Shown here piece by piece: positions 1-7,833 of a DNA stretch of 64,000 nt. The translations under genes were made by a program, and so were the position numbers. Position 1 is the first letter of the stretch, and each line of letters begins with the position of its first letter. This stretch comes from Microbacterium aurugineum (GTDB lineage: Bacteria > Actinomycetota > Actinomycetes > Actinomycetales > Microbacteriaceae), in contig NZ_CP078078.1 in NCBI RefSeq assembly GCF_023101205.1, positions 868,001-932,000 on the forward strand, written 5' to 3'. The notes under the pieces were generated by a model that was given only the letters and a program-made list of their open reading frames with translations, was not told where the DNA came from and ran no database searches.

Positions 1-111
1 CTCGCGCTCGCCGACGCCGAGCCCGACAGGTTCCTGGTTCTGGACGCCGCTGCCTCTCCCGAGAGCATCGTCGAACGGATCCGCGCGCGGGTCGGAGAGC
101 TGCTCGGCTGA
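1..111 (+). CDS. tmk: Thymidylate kinase, C-terminal fragment (5' end outside window)
   Basis: An open frame enters from the left edge and ends at TGA 109-111, giving 36 residues that finish in ...RARVGELLG. The tail pattern (FLVLDAA...SPESIVERIRARV) is that of thymidylate kinase C-termini, which would phosphorylate dTMP to dTDP. The next gene is holB, the usual actinobacterial neighbour of tmk. The active site lies outside the window, so the call rests on the tail pattern and synteny. Confidence 0.7.
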   Translation, partial: LALADAEPDRFLVLDAAASPESIVERIRARVGELLG

Positions 112-170
112 TCAGGCCGCGGCTCTCCGCGCGGGGAGGTCAGGGTCCCGACGAGGTCGGTGGTCCCGAT

Positions 171-176
171 TAGGCT
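171..176 (+). promoter_or_regulatory. -10 hexamer TAGGCT, leaderless-type promoter of holB
   Basis: TAGGCT is followed by six bases and then the ATG at 183. No Shine-Dalgarno lies between, so transcription probably starts at the start codon. Confidence 0.55.
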
Positions 177-182
177 GAGTAC

Positions 183-1340
183 ATGCCCCAGACCGTTCCC
201 GCTCCCTTCCCGTGGGTGGATGTGTGGGGGCAGGACGCCGCGGTCGACACGCTCCGTGCCGCCGCCTCCGATCCCGCCGCGCTGTCGCACGCCTGGCTGA
301 TCACCGGTCCACCCGGATCAGGAAGATCGACCCTGGCCTATGCCTTCGCGGCCGCGCTGATTGCCGATCACCCCGACGACGAGAACGTGATGCGGCAAGT
401 GCTGGCGGGCACGCATCCCGACGTCACCGCGCTGCGCACCGACAAGGTCATCATCACGATCGCCGAGGCCCGAGGCCTGGTGGAGCGCTCCTACTTCGCC
501 CCCTCCGCCGGGCGATATCGCGTGATCGTGGTCGAAGACGCCGACCGCATGGTCGAGCGCACGTCCAACGTGCTCCTGAAGGCGCTCGAGGAGCCGCCGG
601 AGCAGACGGTCTGGATCCTGTGCGCCCCCAGCGAGGCCGACCTCCTGCCCACGATCCGCTCTCGCGTGCGGTCGTTGCGGCTGACGGAACCGGACGTCGA
701 CGATGTCGCGCGTCTCATCAGCCTGCGCACGGGGGCGGACGAGGCCATCGCCGAGCAGGCCGCTCGGCACGCGCAGCGCCACATCGGCATGGCCCAGAGG
801 CTCGCGACCGACGATGCGGCGCGCCGTCGCCGCGACGAGACGCTGCGATCCGTCCTCGGTGTACGCGGTGTCGGCGATGCCGTCGAGGTCGCCGGCCGGA
901 TCATCCAGGCCGCGACGGAGGATGCGAAGGCGCTCACGGCCGAGCGTGATGCGAGCGAACGCGCCTCCCTGCTGCGCACGATCGGCATCGCGGAGGGGCA
1001 GGCGGTGCCGCCGGCGCTGCGCACCCAGCTGTCCGCGCTCGAAGACGATCAGAAGAAGCGCGCCACCCGGAGTCTGCGCGACGGGATCGACCGGGTGCTC
1101 ACCGACCTGCAATCGCTGTTCCGTGACGTCGTGATGCTGCAGTTCGACCGTGGCGGCGACCTCATCAACCGAGAACTCCGTCCCGAACTCGAGGAGCTCG
1201 CGGCCGTCTGGCCCGTGACCCGTACTCTTGTCGTACTTGACCACCTAGCCGAGACGCGGCAGTCCCTGGAGCGCAATGTCGCTCCGCTGCTCGCCCTGGA
1301 GAGCTTGCTCGTGACGATCGCGAGCGGGAGGAAACCGTGA
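183..1340 (+). CDS. holB: DNA polymerase III subunit delta-prime
   Basis: Clamp-loader subunit that with tau/gamma and delta loads the beta clamp during replication. The 385-residue protein opens with an AAA+ fold. The P-loop at 42-49 reads GPPGSGRS, with Arg in place of the Walker A Lys, which fits delta-prime being a non-ATPase stator. A second conserved block, AEARGLVERSYFAPSAGRYRVIVVEDADR, spans about 95-125 and is followed by LLKALEEPP; the sensor region IRSRVRSL is near 160. The ATG at 183 follows a -10-like hexamer by six bases. The end overlaps the start of the next gene by four bases (ATGA-type), so the two are co-transcribed. Confidence 0.93.
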   Translation: MPQTVPAPFPWVDVWGQDAAVDTLRAAASDPAALSHAWLITGPPGSGRSTLAYAFAAALIADHPDDENVMRQVLAGTHPDVTALRTDKVIITIAEARGLVERSYFAPSAGRYRVIVVEDADRMVERTSNVLLKALEEPPEQTVWILCAPSEADLLPTIRSRVRSLRLTEPDVDDVARLISLRTGADEAIAEQAARHAQRHIGMAQRLATDDAARRRRDETLRSVLGVRGVGDAVEVAGRIIQAATEDAKALTAERDASERASLLRTIGIAEGQAVPPALRTQLSALEDDQKKRATRSLRDGIDRVLTDLQSLFRDVVMLQFDRGGDLINRELRPELEELAAVWPVTRTLVVLDHLAETRQSLERNVAPLLALESLLVTIASGRKP

Positions 1341-2890
1341 ACAACCGATCGACTTCCCGCTTCCGGCGTGCCCTCGGGGTCATCGCCGGCCTCGCCGCGG
1401 CTTCCGTCGCCCTCTCCGGCTGCCTCTACGCGATGATCCCCGAGCAGTCCTCGCGGCCGTCCACGACCGCCGCTCCCGATACCGAGGGTGTGGCAGAAGA
1501 CCTGCTGCCGTTCTACTCGCAGGAATTGACCTGGACCGAGTGCGGCACCGGCTTCGACTGCACCGACGTCACGGCTCCGCTCGACTGGGAGAACCCGGCA
1601 GCGGGCGACATCACGCTCGCGGTCGTGCGCCACCGGGCGGAGGGGACCCCGGTCGGCTCGCTGCTGACCAACCCCGGTGGCCCTGGTGCCAGCGGTGTGG
1701 ACCTCGTCCTGAACAACCTCGGATTCGCCGTCGGGGCCGACCTCATCGAGAACTTCGATGTGATCGGCTTCGACCCGCGCGGAGTCGGCGACTCGACCGC
1801 GGTGACCTGCTACGACGCCCCCGAGATGGACGACTACCTCTACGGCATCCCCGCCGCCGCCCGCGGTACCGCGGAGTGGGAGGCCGAACTGCTCGACGCG
1901 CATAAATCGTTCGCCGAAGCGTGCGATGCGAACAGCGGCGGGATCCTGCCCTACGTCACCACCGTCAACGCCGCCCGCGACATGGATCTGATCCGTGCCG
2001 TGCTGGGCGACAAGCAGCTGAACTACCTCGGCTACTCGTACGGCACATTCCTCGGCGCGACCTACGCCAAGCTCTACCCCGAGAAGGCCGGGCGTCTGGT
2101 GCTCGACGGTGCGATCGATCCCGCTGTCCCCGGCCTCGAGGTCGGCGCGACGCAGGCACTCGGTTTCGAATCGGCGCTGCGCGCCTACATGCAGAGCTGC
2201 CTCGACTCCGGGGAGTGCCCGTTCGCCGGAACGGTCGATGAAGCGATGGCCGATCTCGGAGCGCTGCTGGCGAGCGTCGATCGCACGCCGTTGCAGAGCG
2301 GAGACGGTCGACTCATGGGCGCGGACACCCTGCTGACGGGCATCATCGCGGCGCTCTATTCGCAGGACAACTGGGGATTCCTCACGCAGGCGCTCGATGA
2401 GGCTCTGCAGGGCGACCCGACCTCGGCGTTCCTCCTCGCCGACTTCTACAACAGCCGCGAAGACGGCGTCTACATCGACAACTCCACCGAGGCGTTCCGC
2501 GCATACAACTGCATGGACTACCCAGTGGAGGACGACCCCGCCGCGGAAGCCGCCATCGATGCCAAGATCGCCGAGGGTGCCCCGACCATCGCGCCGTATT
2601 GGAGCGGTCCGGATTCCTGCGAGGTCTGGCCCTATCCGCCGACCGGAACCCGGGGTGAGATCACGGCCGAAGGTGCGGGACCCATCCTGGTGATCGGGAC
2701 GACCAACGACCCGGCGACCCCGTACGAGTGGTCCGAATCGCTCGCGGATCAACTGGAGGAGGGCGTTCTCATCACTCGCGTGGGCGAGGGGCACACCGGC
2801 TACAACAAGGGCAACATCTGCGTCGACGACGCGGTCGAGGCGTTCCTGCTCGACGACGTGGTGCCCGAAGACGGCCTCCGCTGCGAGTGA
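1337..2890 (+). CDS. Secreted alpha/beta hydrolase lipoprotein, TAP-like (tripeptidyl aminopeptidase family)
   Basis: Exported serine hydrolase, 517 residues. A signal peptide with lipobox ALSGC predicts lipidation at Cys29. The catalytic core has the oxyanion segment NPGGPGASG, FDPRGVGDS and nucleophile elbow GYSYG with Ser234. A C-terminal TAP-like domain holds TTNDPATP (candidate acid) and GEGHTGY (candidate His). This is the architecture of Streptomyces SlpD/SlpE and mycobacterial CaeA-type proteases, which trim peptides from the N-terminus. Paired cysteines (CGTGFDC and others) suggest disulfides. It overlaps holB by four bases. The substrate is not readable from the sequence. Confidence 0.85.
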   Translation: MNNRSTSRFRRALGVIAGLAAASVALSGCLYAMIPEQSSRPSTTAAPDTEGVAEDLLPFYSQELTWTECGTGFDCTDVTAPLDWENPAAGDITLAVVRHRAEGTPVGSLLTNPGGPGASGVDLVLNNLGFAVGADLIENFDVIGFDPRGVGDSTAVTCYDAPEMDDYLYGIPAAARGTAEWEAELLDAHKSFAEACDANSGGILPYVTTVNAARDMDLIRAVLGDKQLNYLGYSYGTFLGATYAKLYPEKAGRLVLDGAIDPAVPGLEVGATQALGFESALRAYMQSCLDSGECPFAGTVDEAMADLGALLASVDRTPLQSGDGRLMGADTLLTGIIAALYSQDNWGFLTQALDEALQGDPTSAFLLADFYNSREDGVYIDNSTEAFRAYNCMDYPVEDDPAAEAAIDAKIAEGAPTIAPYWSGPDSCEVWPYPPTGTRGEITAEGAGPILVIGTTNDPATPYEWSESLADQLEEGVLITRVGEGHTGYNKGNICVDDAVEAFLLDDVVPEDGLRCE

Positions 2891-2925
2891 GACCGGCCCG
2901 ATTCGCGAGCGAGCGCGAGACAGGG

Positions 2926-2931
2926 TAATAT
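2926..2931 (+). promoter_or_regulatory. -10 hexamer TAATAT, probable promoter of tRNA-Thr
   Basis: TAATAT lies 28 bases before the tRNA 5' end in an otherwise GC-rich gap. No convincing -35 was found at 16-18 bases upstream. Confidence 0.4.
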
Positions 2932-2959
2932 CGGTGATCGCGCCGCTCACGCGTCGCAC

Positions 2960-3032
2960 GCCGCTTTAGCTCAGTCGGCAGAGCATTTCACTCGTAATGA
3001 AAAGGTCGTCAGTTCGATTCTGACAAGCGGCT
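2960..3032 (+). tRNA. tRNA-Thr, anticodon CGT
   Basis: A complete 73-nt cloverleaf. The acceptor GCCGCTT pairs with AAGCGGC, the D arm is GCTC/GAGC, the anticodon stem TTTCA/TGAAA encloses CTCGTAA, and the T arm is GTCAG/CTGAC. The anticodon CGT reads ACG codons. CCA is not encoded. A strong hairpin follows at once. Confidence 0.96.
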
Positions 3033-3035
3033 CCG

Positions 3036-3074
3036 AAGGCCCCGTGATGCGAAGAACATCACGGGGCCTTTCCC
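3036..3074 (+). terminator. Rho-independent terminator after tRNA-Thr
   Basis: A perfect 14-bp stem (3036-3049 with 3057-3070) closes a 7-base loop, CGAAGAA. The stem ends in CCTTTCCC. It separates the tRNA from pncA. Confidence 0.85.
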
Positions 3075-3086
3075 GTCCCCACGGCG

Positions 3087-3092
3087 TAACCT
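3087..3092 (+). promoter_or_regulatory. -10 hexamer TAACCT, leaderless-type promoter of pncA
   Basis: TAACCT, six bases, then ATG at 3099. No ribosome-binding site is present. Confidence 0.5.
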
Positions 3093-3098
3093 CGAAGT

Positions 3099-3680
3099 AT
3101 GAGTAGAGCGCTTCTCATCGTCGATGTGCAGAACGACTTCACCGAGGGCGGTGCGCTCGAGGTCGTGGGCGGTGATGCGGTGGCCTCCGCCGTCACGGGC
3201 TACCTCGCCGCGCACGCCACGGACTACGAGGTGATCATCGCCTCCCGCGACTGGCATGACGCCGAGGGGGACAACGGCGGTCACTTCGCCGAGACGCCGG
3301 ACTTCATCGACTCCTGGCCGGTGCACTGCGTCGCCGGGACCCCGGGGGCCGACTACGATCCGCTCCTGGTGACCGATTCCGTGACCCACCACGTCCGCAA
3401 GGGTCAGGGCAAGCCCGCCTACTCGATGTTCGAGGGGGAGACCGAAGCACAGGAGACCGTCGGTGAGGTCCTGGCGGCGGCCGGCGTGCTCAGCGCGGAT
3501 GTCGTCGGGATCGCGACGGATCACTGTGTCCGTGCGTCAGCGCTCGACGCGATCGCCCACGGTGTCCACGTCCGCATCCTGACCGACCTCGTCGCGGGGG
3601 TCGCTCCGGAGGCGAGTGAGACCGCGTTGGCCGAGCTCGTGCATGCCGGCGCGGAACTGGTCCAGAGCGCGGACGCGTGA
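3099..3680 (+). CDS. pncA: Nicotinamidase / isochorismatase-family hydrolase
   Basis: Hydrolyses nicotinamide to nicotinate in the Preiss-Handler NAD salvage route; the same enzyme type activates pyrazinamide in mycobacteria. It has 193 residues. The catalytic triad is visible as Asp9 in VDVQNDF, Lys101 in VRKGQG and Cys143 in ATDHCVRASALDA. Metal ligands are Asp51, His53 and His62 in RDWHDAEGDNGGH. The start is set by a -10-like hexamer six bases upstream. It overlaps the DUF1697 gene by four bases. Family membership is certain; nicotinamide as substrate follows from the metal-site motif. Confidence 0.9.
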   Translation: MSRALLIVDVQNDFTEGGALEVVGGDAVASAVTGYLAAHATDYEVIIASRDWHDAEGDNGGHFAETPDFIDSWPVHCVAGTPGADYDPLLVTDSVTHHVRKGQGKPAYSMFEGETEAQETVGEVLAAAGVLSADVVGIATDHCVRASALDAIAHGVHVRILTDLVAGVAPEASETALAELVHAGAELVQSADA

Positions 3681-4210
3681 GTCGTAGCGTCCTCCTGCTG
3701 CGGGCCGTGAACGTCAGCGGGCGCAACAGGGTTCCGATGGGGCGGCTGCGCGACGTGCTGGCAGCCGAGACGGACCTCGCCGATATCTCCACCTACATCG
3801 CCAGCGGGAACATCGTCTGCGCGACTCCACCGGATCCCGAGGCCGCACGCGCTGCTGTCCGTTCCGTGATCCAGCGCGAGTTCGGGGTGGACACGCCCGT
3901 GATCCATCGGACCCATGAGCAGCTGGTCTCGTCGGAGTCCGCGCAGCCCTTTCCCGAAGGGGATGTGACTTTCGTGCACGCGATGTTCCTCGAGGGGCGG
4001 CCTGCGAGTGGTGCGCTCGGAGCGTTGGAGGAACGCCTGCTCCCTGCAGAGCGCCTCGCTCTCGTCGACGACGACCTGTGGATCGACTACGGCGAAGGTG
4101 GCGTGCATTCCACGAAGCTGACGAAGGCGGTGCTCGACCGTGCGCTCGGCGTGGCGGGCACAGCGCGCAACCTCCGCACGATCCGCACGCTCATCGAGCT
4201 GGCCGCGTGA
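3677..4210 (+). CDS. DUF1697 domain protein
   Basis: A 177-residue cytosolic protein of the DUF1697 family, recognised by the opening LLRAVNVSGRNRVPMGRLRDVL, the central TYIASGNIVC and the closing ARNLRTIRTLIEL. The biochemical function of the family is unknown. It starts on GTG inside the pncA stop (four-base overlap), so it is translated from the pncA transcript. Nothing in the sequence shows why it is coupled to nicotinamidase. Confidence 0.82.
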   Translation: MSRSVLLLRAVNVSGRNRVPMGRLRDVLAAETDLADISTYIASGNIVCATPPDPEAARAAVRSVIQREFGVDTPVIHRTHEQLVSSESAQPFPEGDVTFVHAMFLEGRPASGALGALEERLLPAERLALVDDDLWIDYGEGGVHSTKLTKAVLDRALGVAGTARNLRTIRTLIELAA

Positions 4211-4227
4211 TCGTCGACGTCTGAGCC

Positions 4228-4443
4228 TCAGTGCCCTGCACCACCGAGTTCCGCGCTCACCCCGACCGGCGGTGTGTGAGGGTGCGCCTGCAGGTCGACA
4301 CGTCGGGATCCGCAGTCCGCACAGCGCACGTAGAGCACGACGCCCTCGCTCGTCGGGTGTCGGGATTCCACCCGCCAGCCGTGTTCATGGGTCGCGGTCT
4401 CCGGTCGGAGGCGGGGGATCGGGAGGGTGTTCGGCGAGGTCAT
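4228..4443 (-). CDS. Small conserved protein with a CxxC knuckle
   Basis: A 71-residue protein on the minus strand. Its core HGWRVESRHPTSEGVVLYVRC is followed by ADCGSRRVDL, giving a CADC pair that could be half a zinc ribbon. It ends in a His/Pro-rich tail. The ATG at 4443 is preferred over the ATG at 4479, because the longer form would run into the opposite gene's start and its extra residues look unstructured. CACGCT six bases upstream may be a weak leaderless -10. It is divergent from the CGNR gene. Function unknown. Confidence 0.65.
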   Translation of the reverse strand: MTSPNTLPIPRLRPETATHEHGWRVESRHPTSEGVVLYVRCADCGSRRVDLQAHPHTPPVGVSAELGGAGH

Positions 4444-4456
4444 GCATCCAGCGTGA

Positions 4457-4462
4457 TGTAAT
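4457..4462 (+). promoter_or_regulatory. -10 hexamer TGTAAT, leaderless-type promoter of the CGNR gene
   Basis: TGTAAT, six bases, then ATG at 4469. The divergent small gene starts only 25 bases away on the other strand. Confidence 0.45.
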
Positions 4463-4468
4463 GGTCTT

Positions 4469-4984
4469 ATGCATCTCAACCCTTACGGCGAGTATGCGGT
4501 CCTGCTGGCCGCGTCGTTGGCGAACGACTGGCCCGAGGATCGCGCCGGCATCGAGGAGCGCACCCTCGCCCTCGGGATGACGCAGACATTCCCGCCGGCG
4601 CCCGAGGACCATGCGGAAGTCCGAGCGGTCATCGACGACTGGCTCGCGATCGTCGACGAGCCCGATGCCGACGCGAGGGCGCTGCTGCTGAACGCACAGC
4701 TCGCCGCCGCCGCCGCGTACCCGCGGCTGACCAACCACGACGGCGAGGGCTGGCACCTGCACTACCGCGATGACGTGCCGTCGCTGCCCTACGTGCTCCG
4801 GGCGATCATCAGCCTCGGCACGTCGCTGCATCTCGTCACCCGGGGAATGAGCAGGCTCGGGCGCTGCCAGGCCGCGCCGTGCACGAATGTCGTGGCGGAC
4901 GTGACGCGCAACGGTAGCCAGCGGTTCTGCTCCGTGCGCTGCGCCAACCGTGCGGCCGTCCGTCGGCATCGGGCTCGCCTCTGA
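4469..4984 (+). CDS. CGNR zinc-finger / ABATE-domain putative regulator
   Basis: A 171-residue protein. An N-terminal helical region (about 1-125) resembles the stress-linked ABATE domain (DUF1470). A C-terminal CGNR-type zinc finger has Cys133, Cys138, Cys154 and Cys158, followed by NRAAVRRHRAR. Here the signature reads CANR, not CGNR. Family members are thought to bind DNA as transcription regulators, inferred mainly from the finger. The start follows a -10-like hexamer by six bases. The stop lies inside a hairpin shared with the convergent PfpI gene. Confidence 0.8.
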   Translation: MHLNPYGEYAVLLAASLANDWPEDRAGIEERTLALGMTQTFPPAPEDHAEVRAVIDDWLAIVDEPDADARALLLNAQLAAAAAYPRLTNHDGEGWHLHYRDDVPSLPYVLRAIISLGTSLHLVTRGMSRLGRCQAAPCTNVVADVTRNGSQRFCSVRCANRAAVRRHRARL

Positions 4985-5008
4985 GGTCGAGGTCTCGGCC
5001 TCAGAGGC
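4977..5008. terminator. Bidirectional hairpin between convergent CGNR and PfpI genes
   Basis: A 10-bp stem (4977-4986 with 4999-5008) closes a 12-base loop. It contains the CGNR stop codon and ends six bases before the PfpI stop. No U tract follows on either strand. Confidence 0.5.
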
Positions 5009-5014
5009 GCGGAA

Positions 5015-5560
5015 TCAGGCCGTCTGGCCTGCGTGCTTCCCCTCGCCGATCTCCTCGACGAGCTTCGCGTTGAAGGCCGGGAGATCGTCGGGTGTGCGGC
5101 TGGAGACGAGTCCTTCGTCCACGATGACCTCTTCGTCGACCCAGGTCGCTCCGGCATTGCGGAGGTCGGTGGTCAGGCTCGGGTAGCTCGTGAGCGTCCG
5201 GCCGTCCACGACGTCCGCCTCGATGAGGATCCAGGCGCCGTGGCAGATCACGCCGACGGGCTTGTGCTGGTCGAAGAAGGCGCGGGCGAGCGCGATCGAC
5301 GGCTTGTCGAGGCGCAGGTGGTCGGCGTTGACGACACCGCCGGGAAGGACGAGGGCGTCGAAGCTGTCGGCCGCCGCCTCGGAGGCGAGCAGGTCGACGG
5401 CTTGCTCGTGACCGTTCTTCCCTGTGATCGCCGCTCCCGCCGGGGCGATCAGTGTCGCGCTCGCGCCCGCGGCGGTGACCGCCTCCCACGGGCTGGTGAG
5501 CTCGCTGTCCTCGAATCCGTCGGTCGCCAGGAACGCCACTCGGTTGCCGGTGAGGGTCAT
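5015..5560 (-). CDS. DJ-1/PfpI family protein (YraA/YfkM type)
   Basis: A 181-residue protein of the DJ-1/PfpI superfamily with a glutamine-amidotransferase-like fold. The nucleophile elbow GVICHGAW carries Cys106 and His107, and the conserved Glu sits in DGFEDSEL near residue 17. Members act as protein/nucleotide deglycases, glyoxalases or stress proteins; the sequence does not say which. Start ATG 5560 has a good Shine-Dalgarno (AAAGGATGAACG) upstream. It converges with the CGNR gene and diverges from the lipoprotein at 5733. Confidence 0.85.
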   Translation of the reverse strand: MTLTGNRVAFLATDGFEDSELTSPWEAVTAAGASATLIAPAGAAITGKNGHEQAVDLLASEAAADSFDALVLPGGVVNADHLRLDKPSIALARAFFDQHKPVGVICHGAWILIEADVVDGRTLTSYPSLTTDLRNAGATWVDEEVIVDEGLVSSRTPDDLPAFNAKLVEEIGEGKHAGQTA

Positions 5561-5720
5561 CGTTCATCCTTTCGTGGGGAGTCGCCCGCGGATGCGGACG
5601 AGTCGACCCTCTCCCGGAACGAGCGAGGAGTGAAGGGGGTGGCCGGGGAGCGGGGCAGGATGCTAGAGGCGGAGTCGGGCGGTCGCGGAGCGCTCCCGTC
5701 GGATCGGAGTGGGGAGGCAG

Positions 5721-5726
5721 TAGCAT
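5721..5726 (+). promoter_or_regulatory. -10 hexamer TAGCAT, leaderless-type promoter of the 5733 lipoprotein
   Basis: TAGCAT, six bases, then ATG at 5733. Confidence 0.5.
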
Positions 5727-5732
5727 CCAGCC

Positions 5733-6185
5733 ATGCGCTTCCGTTCTGCCCTCGTCCTCGTGCCGGTGCTCGTGCTGCTCGCTGGCTGCGCTCCTGAGCC
5801 CGCGCCGAGCCCCTCGCCGACCGCGTCGACCGCCTCGCCTTCGCCGACGTCATCTCCGACCGACACGGCGACACCCCAGCCGACCGAGTCTGCGACGGCA
5901 TTCGCGACCGCCCAACTGGTGGAACTGTGCACGCAGAAGACCCGGAGTCTCGCGCCGGATGCGACCTATTTCGCCGACATGGCGACCACGGAGTGGCTCG
6001 GCGGGCAGTCGCTCTGGTTCGTCGTGATCCCGAAGACCCTGGACGGCCAGGACAGTGTCGCGGTGTGCGCGATCGGCGGCACCCCGGACGCTCCGGTGTT
6101 CGACCTCGAAGGCGAGACGCTGCCGAGCGGCGTGGCCGAGATCCGTGACGAGCTGCTGGCAGGAGTGCACGACGCCGAATCCTGA
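5733..6185 (+). CDS. Small secreted lipoprotein of unknown function
   Basis: A 150-residue exported protein. The signal peptide ends in LLAGC, predicting lipidation at Cys19. A Pro/Ser/Thr-rich linker follows (about 22-52) and a small globular domain of about 95 residues runs to the end. That domain has two cysteines (VELCTQKT and AVCAIGG) that could form a disulfide. No family was recognised. The layout of lipobox, spacer and domain fits a cell-envelope anchored protein. It stands alone, 28 bases from the end of tRNA-Lys on the other strand. Confidence 0.75.
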   Translation: MRFRSALVLVPVLVLLAGCAPEPAPSPSPTASTASPSPTSSPTDTATPQPTESATAFATAQLVELCTQKTRSLAPDATYFADMATTEWLGGQSLWFVVIPKTLDGQDSVAVCAIGGTPDAPVFDLEGETLPSGVAEIRDELLAGVHDAES

Positions 6186-6212
6186 ACGGGTTCGGTGCGC
6201 TCGTGCTGCGGT

Positions 6213-6285
6213 GGGCCCCGTGGGGCTCGAACCCACGACCCGCGGATTAAAAGTCCGATGCTCTGCCGACTGAGCTAGAGGCCCC
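6213..6285 (-). tRNA. tRNA-Lys, anticodon TTT
   Basis: A complete 73-nt cloverleaf on the minus strand. The acceptor GGGCCTC pairs with GGGGCCC (one G-T pair), the D arm is GCTC/GAGC, the anticodon stem TCGGA/TCCGC is slightly imperfect around loop CTTTTAA, and the T arm is GTGGG/CCCAC. The anticodon TTT reads AAA and AAG. CCA is not encoded. Confidence 0.95.
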
Positions 6286-6308
6286 TGCGTCAAGTCTAGT
6301 GCGCAAGA

Positions 6309-6349
6309 AGAAGGGCCGTCAGCGACATGACTCCGCTGACGGCCCTTCT
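6309..6349 (-). terminator. Terminator of the fasciclin gene, upstream of tRNA-Lys
   Basis: A perfect 16-bp stem (6309-6324 with 6334-6349) closes a 9-base loop, followed on the minus strand by a short T-containing tail. A second hairpin nearer the gene pairs GTCGGGTG with CACCCGAC at about 6392-6413. Together they end the fasciclin transcript before tRNA-Lys. Confidence 0.75.
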
Positions 6350-6423
6350 CTCCTTCTCAGGATCCTCCCCCTACTCCCGAGAAGGGCGTGCGTCGGGTGT
6401 CCTCCCACCCGACAGCGCCCGGC

Positions 6424-7083
6424 TTAGGATGCCGGGGGCATCAGGACCGTGTCGATGAGGTACACGGTCGCGTTCGCGGTCTGGACTCCACCGCAGATGA
6501 CCTTCGCGTCGTTGACCATCAGGTCGTCTCCGCTGCCCGTGACCTCGAGCTCGGCGCCCTGCACGGTCTTGTGCATGCCGTCGATGTCGGCCGGCTCGAT
6601 CTGGCCGGGGACCACGTGGTAGGTCAGGATCGAGCTCAGCGTGGCGCTGTCGGTCTTGAGGGCCTCGATCGTGGCCGGGTCGATCTTCGCGAAGGCGTCA
6701 TCCACCGGTGCGAACACGGTGAACTCGCCGCCGTTCAGGGTGTCGACCAGGTCGACGTCGGGGTTGAGCTGTCCGCTCACCGCCGAAACCAGCGTGGTCA
6801 GCAGCGGGTTGTTCGAGGCTGCGACCGCGACCGGGTCCTGGGCCATGCCCTCGACGGATCCTGCGCCGTCCGGCACGGCGTCGGCGTATGCCGCGCAGCC
6901 GGGACCGACCAGGTTCGCCGCCGGGTCCATCTCCGTCGGCGTCGACTCCGACGTCTCCGGTGCCTTCGGCTCGGACGACTCGTCCGTGGTGCTGCCGCTG
7001 CCCATGGAACAGGCCGAGAGCAGGAATGCGCTCGCCAGGCCGAGGGTGATTGCCGCGGTGACCTTCTTCTTGGTGCTGAACAT
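6424..7083 (-). CDS. Fasciclin (FAS1) domain lipoprotein, Mpt83-like
   Basis: A 219-residue exported protein. The signal peptide with lipobox LLSAC predicts lipidation at Cys25. An acidic Ser/Thr/Pro linker follows, then one FAS1 domain (about 65-219) with the H1 motif [11 protein letters not shown] and the H2 region [13 protein letters not shown]1 proteins are adhesion-type surface proteins; mycobacterial Mpt70/Mpt83 have this form. Two cysteines ([15 protein letters not shown]) may form a disulfide. The gene is divergent from sigK-rskA and carries a SigK-like promoter plus a strong Shine-Dalgarno (AAGGAG, six bases before ATG). Confidence 0.9.
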   Translation of the reverse strand: MFSTKKKVTAAITLGLASAFLLSACSMGSGSTTDESSEPKAPETSESTPTEMDPAANLVGPGCAAYADAVPDGAGSVEGMAQDPVAVAASNNPLLTTLVSAVSGQLNPDVDLVDTLNGGEFTVFAPVDDAFAKIDPATIEALKTDSATLSSILTYHVVPGQIEPADIDGMHKTVQGAELEVTGSGDDLMVNDAKVICGGVQTANATVYLIDTVLMPPAS

Positions 7084-7133
7084 GTCGAGCTCCTTCAGAA
7101 CTGAGCCACGGCCTCTCCGTGGCGTCGAGTGCT

Positions 7134-7160
7134 GTTCGGAGCCCCTGCGGCATCGGATGG
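7134..7160 (-). promoter_or_regulatory. SigK-type promoter of the fasciclin gene
   Basis: On the minus strand CCATCC (7160-7155), 15 bases, then CCGAAC (7139-7134). Mycobacterial SigK promoters are described with CCATCC-like -35 and CCGAAT-like -10 elements. It lies about 50 bases before the fasciclin ATG and the sigK gene is adjacent. The 15-base spacer is slightly shorter than usual. Confidence 0.7.
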
Positions 7161-7233
7161 GAAGAATCTCAGAAATCTTTGAAATCGCTCCGGCAGCGGC
7201 CTCGTCTGCGCGAGACCGGGGCGGAGATACGGC

Positions 7234-7833
7234 ATGCTTATAGGGATGGTCATCGATGGGTTCGACGTTCCCGAGGACGGAGCGACGCAGGATGCTGTCG
7301 CCGACCTCATCGTCCGCGTCGCGTCAGGTGATCAAGCTGCCTTCGCGACTCTCTACGATCTGCTCTCCTCTCGCGTGTTCGGCCTCATCCTCCGTGTGCT
7401 GGTCAACCGCTCGCAGAGCGAAGAAGTGCTTCAAGAGGTCTTTCTGGAGATCTGGCAATCCGCTTCGCGCTTCGCTCCGAACAGAGGTCAGGGACGAGCA
7501 TGGATCATGACGATCGCTCATCGCCGGGCCGTTGATCGGGTGCGTGCATCGCAGTCGAGCGCCGACCGAGACGTACGAGCAGGATTCAAGGACATCGGCG
7601 TCGCGCACGACAGTGTCGCGGAGCAGGTCGAATTGGGGATAGAGGGAGGGAAGGTCGTCGAAGCGCTCTCGGGGCTTCCGGAAGCGCAGCGCGAAGCACT
7701 CGTCCTCGCGTATTACGGCGGTTACAGTCAAAACGAGATCGCGGCCCTCGTGGGCGCGCCGCTGGGGACGATCAAGACACGGATGCGAGACGGGCTGACC
7801 CGTCTGCGCACGGCGATGGGGGTGACGGCATGA
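7234..7833 (+). CDS. sigK: ECF RNA polymerase sigma factor SigK
   Basis: A 199-residue ECF (group 4) sigma factor. Region 2 spans about 35-100 ([22 protein letters not shown] through the IWQSASRF -10 recognition helix). Region 4 is about 140-195, with [28 protein letters not shown] for the -35 element. Homology and context, with rskA overlapping downstream and a fasciclin gene upstream, identify SigK. ATG 7234 has GGAG seven bases upstream; a second ATG at 7246 is possible but has no well-spaced site. It should be held inactive by RskA and released by intramembrane proteolysis after redox or envelope signals. Confidence 0.9.
   Translation: MLIGMVIDGFDVPEDGATQDAVADLIVRVASGDQAAFATLYDLLSSRVFGLILRVLVNRSQSEEVLQEVFLEIWQSASRFAPNRGQGRAWIMTIAHRRAVDRVRASQSSADRDVRAGFKDIGVAHDSVAEQVELGIEGGKVVEALSGLPEAQREALVLAYYGGYSQNEIAALVGAPLGTIKTRMRDGLTRLRTAMGVTA

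Noticed and set aside
1049-2959. 636-residue open frame on the minus strand
   Set aside because: It is antisense to holB and the TAP-like hydrolase, with the Arg/Val/Gly-rich composition of a shadow frame in GC-rich DNA and no recognisable domain.
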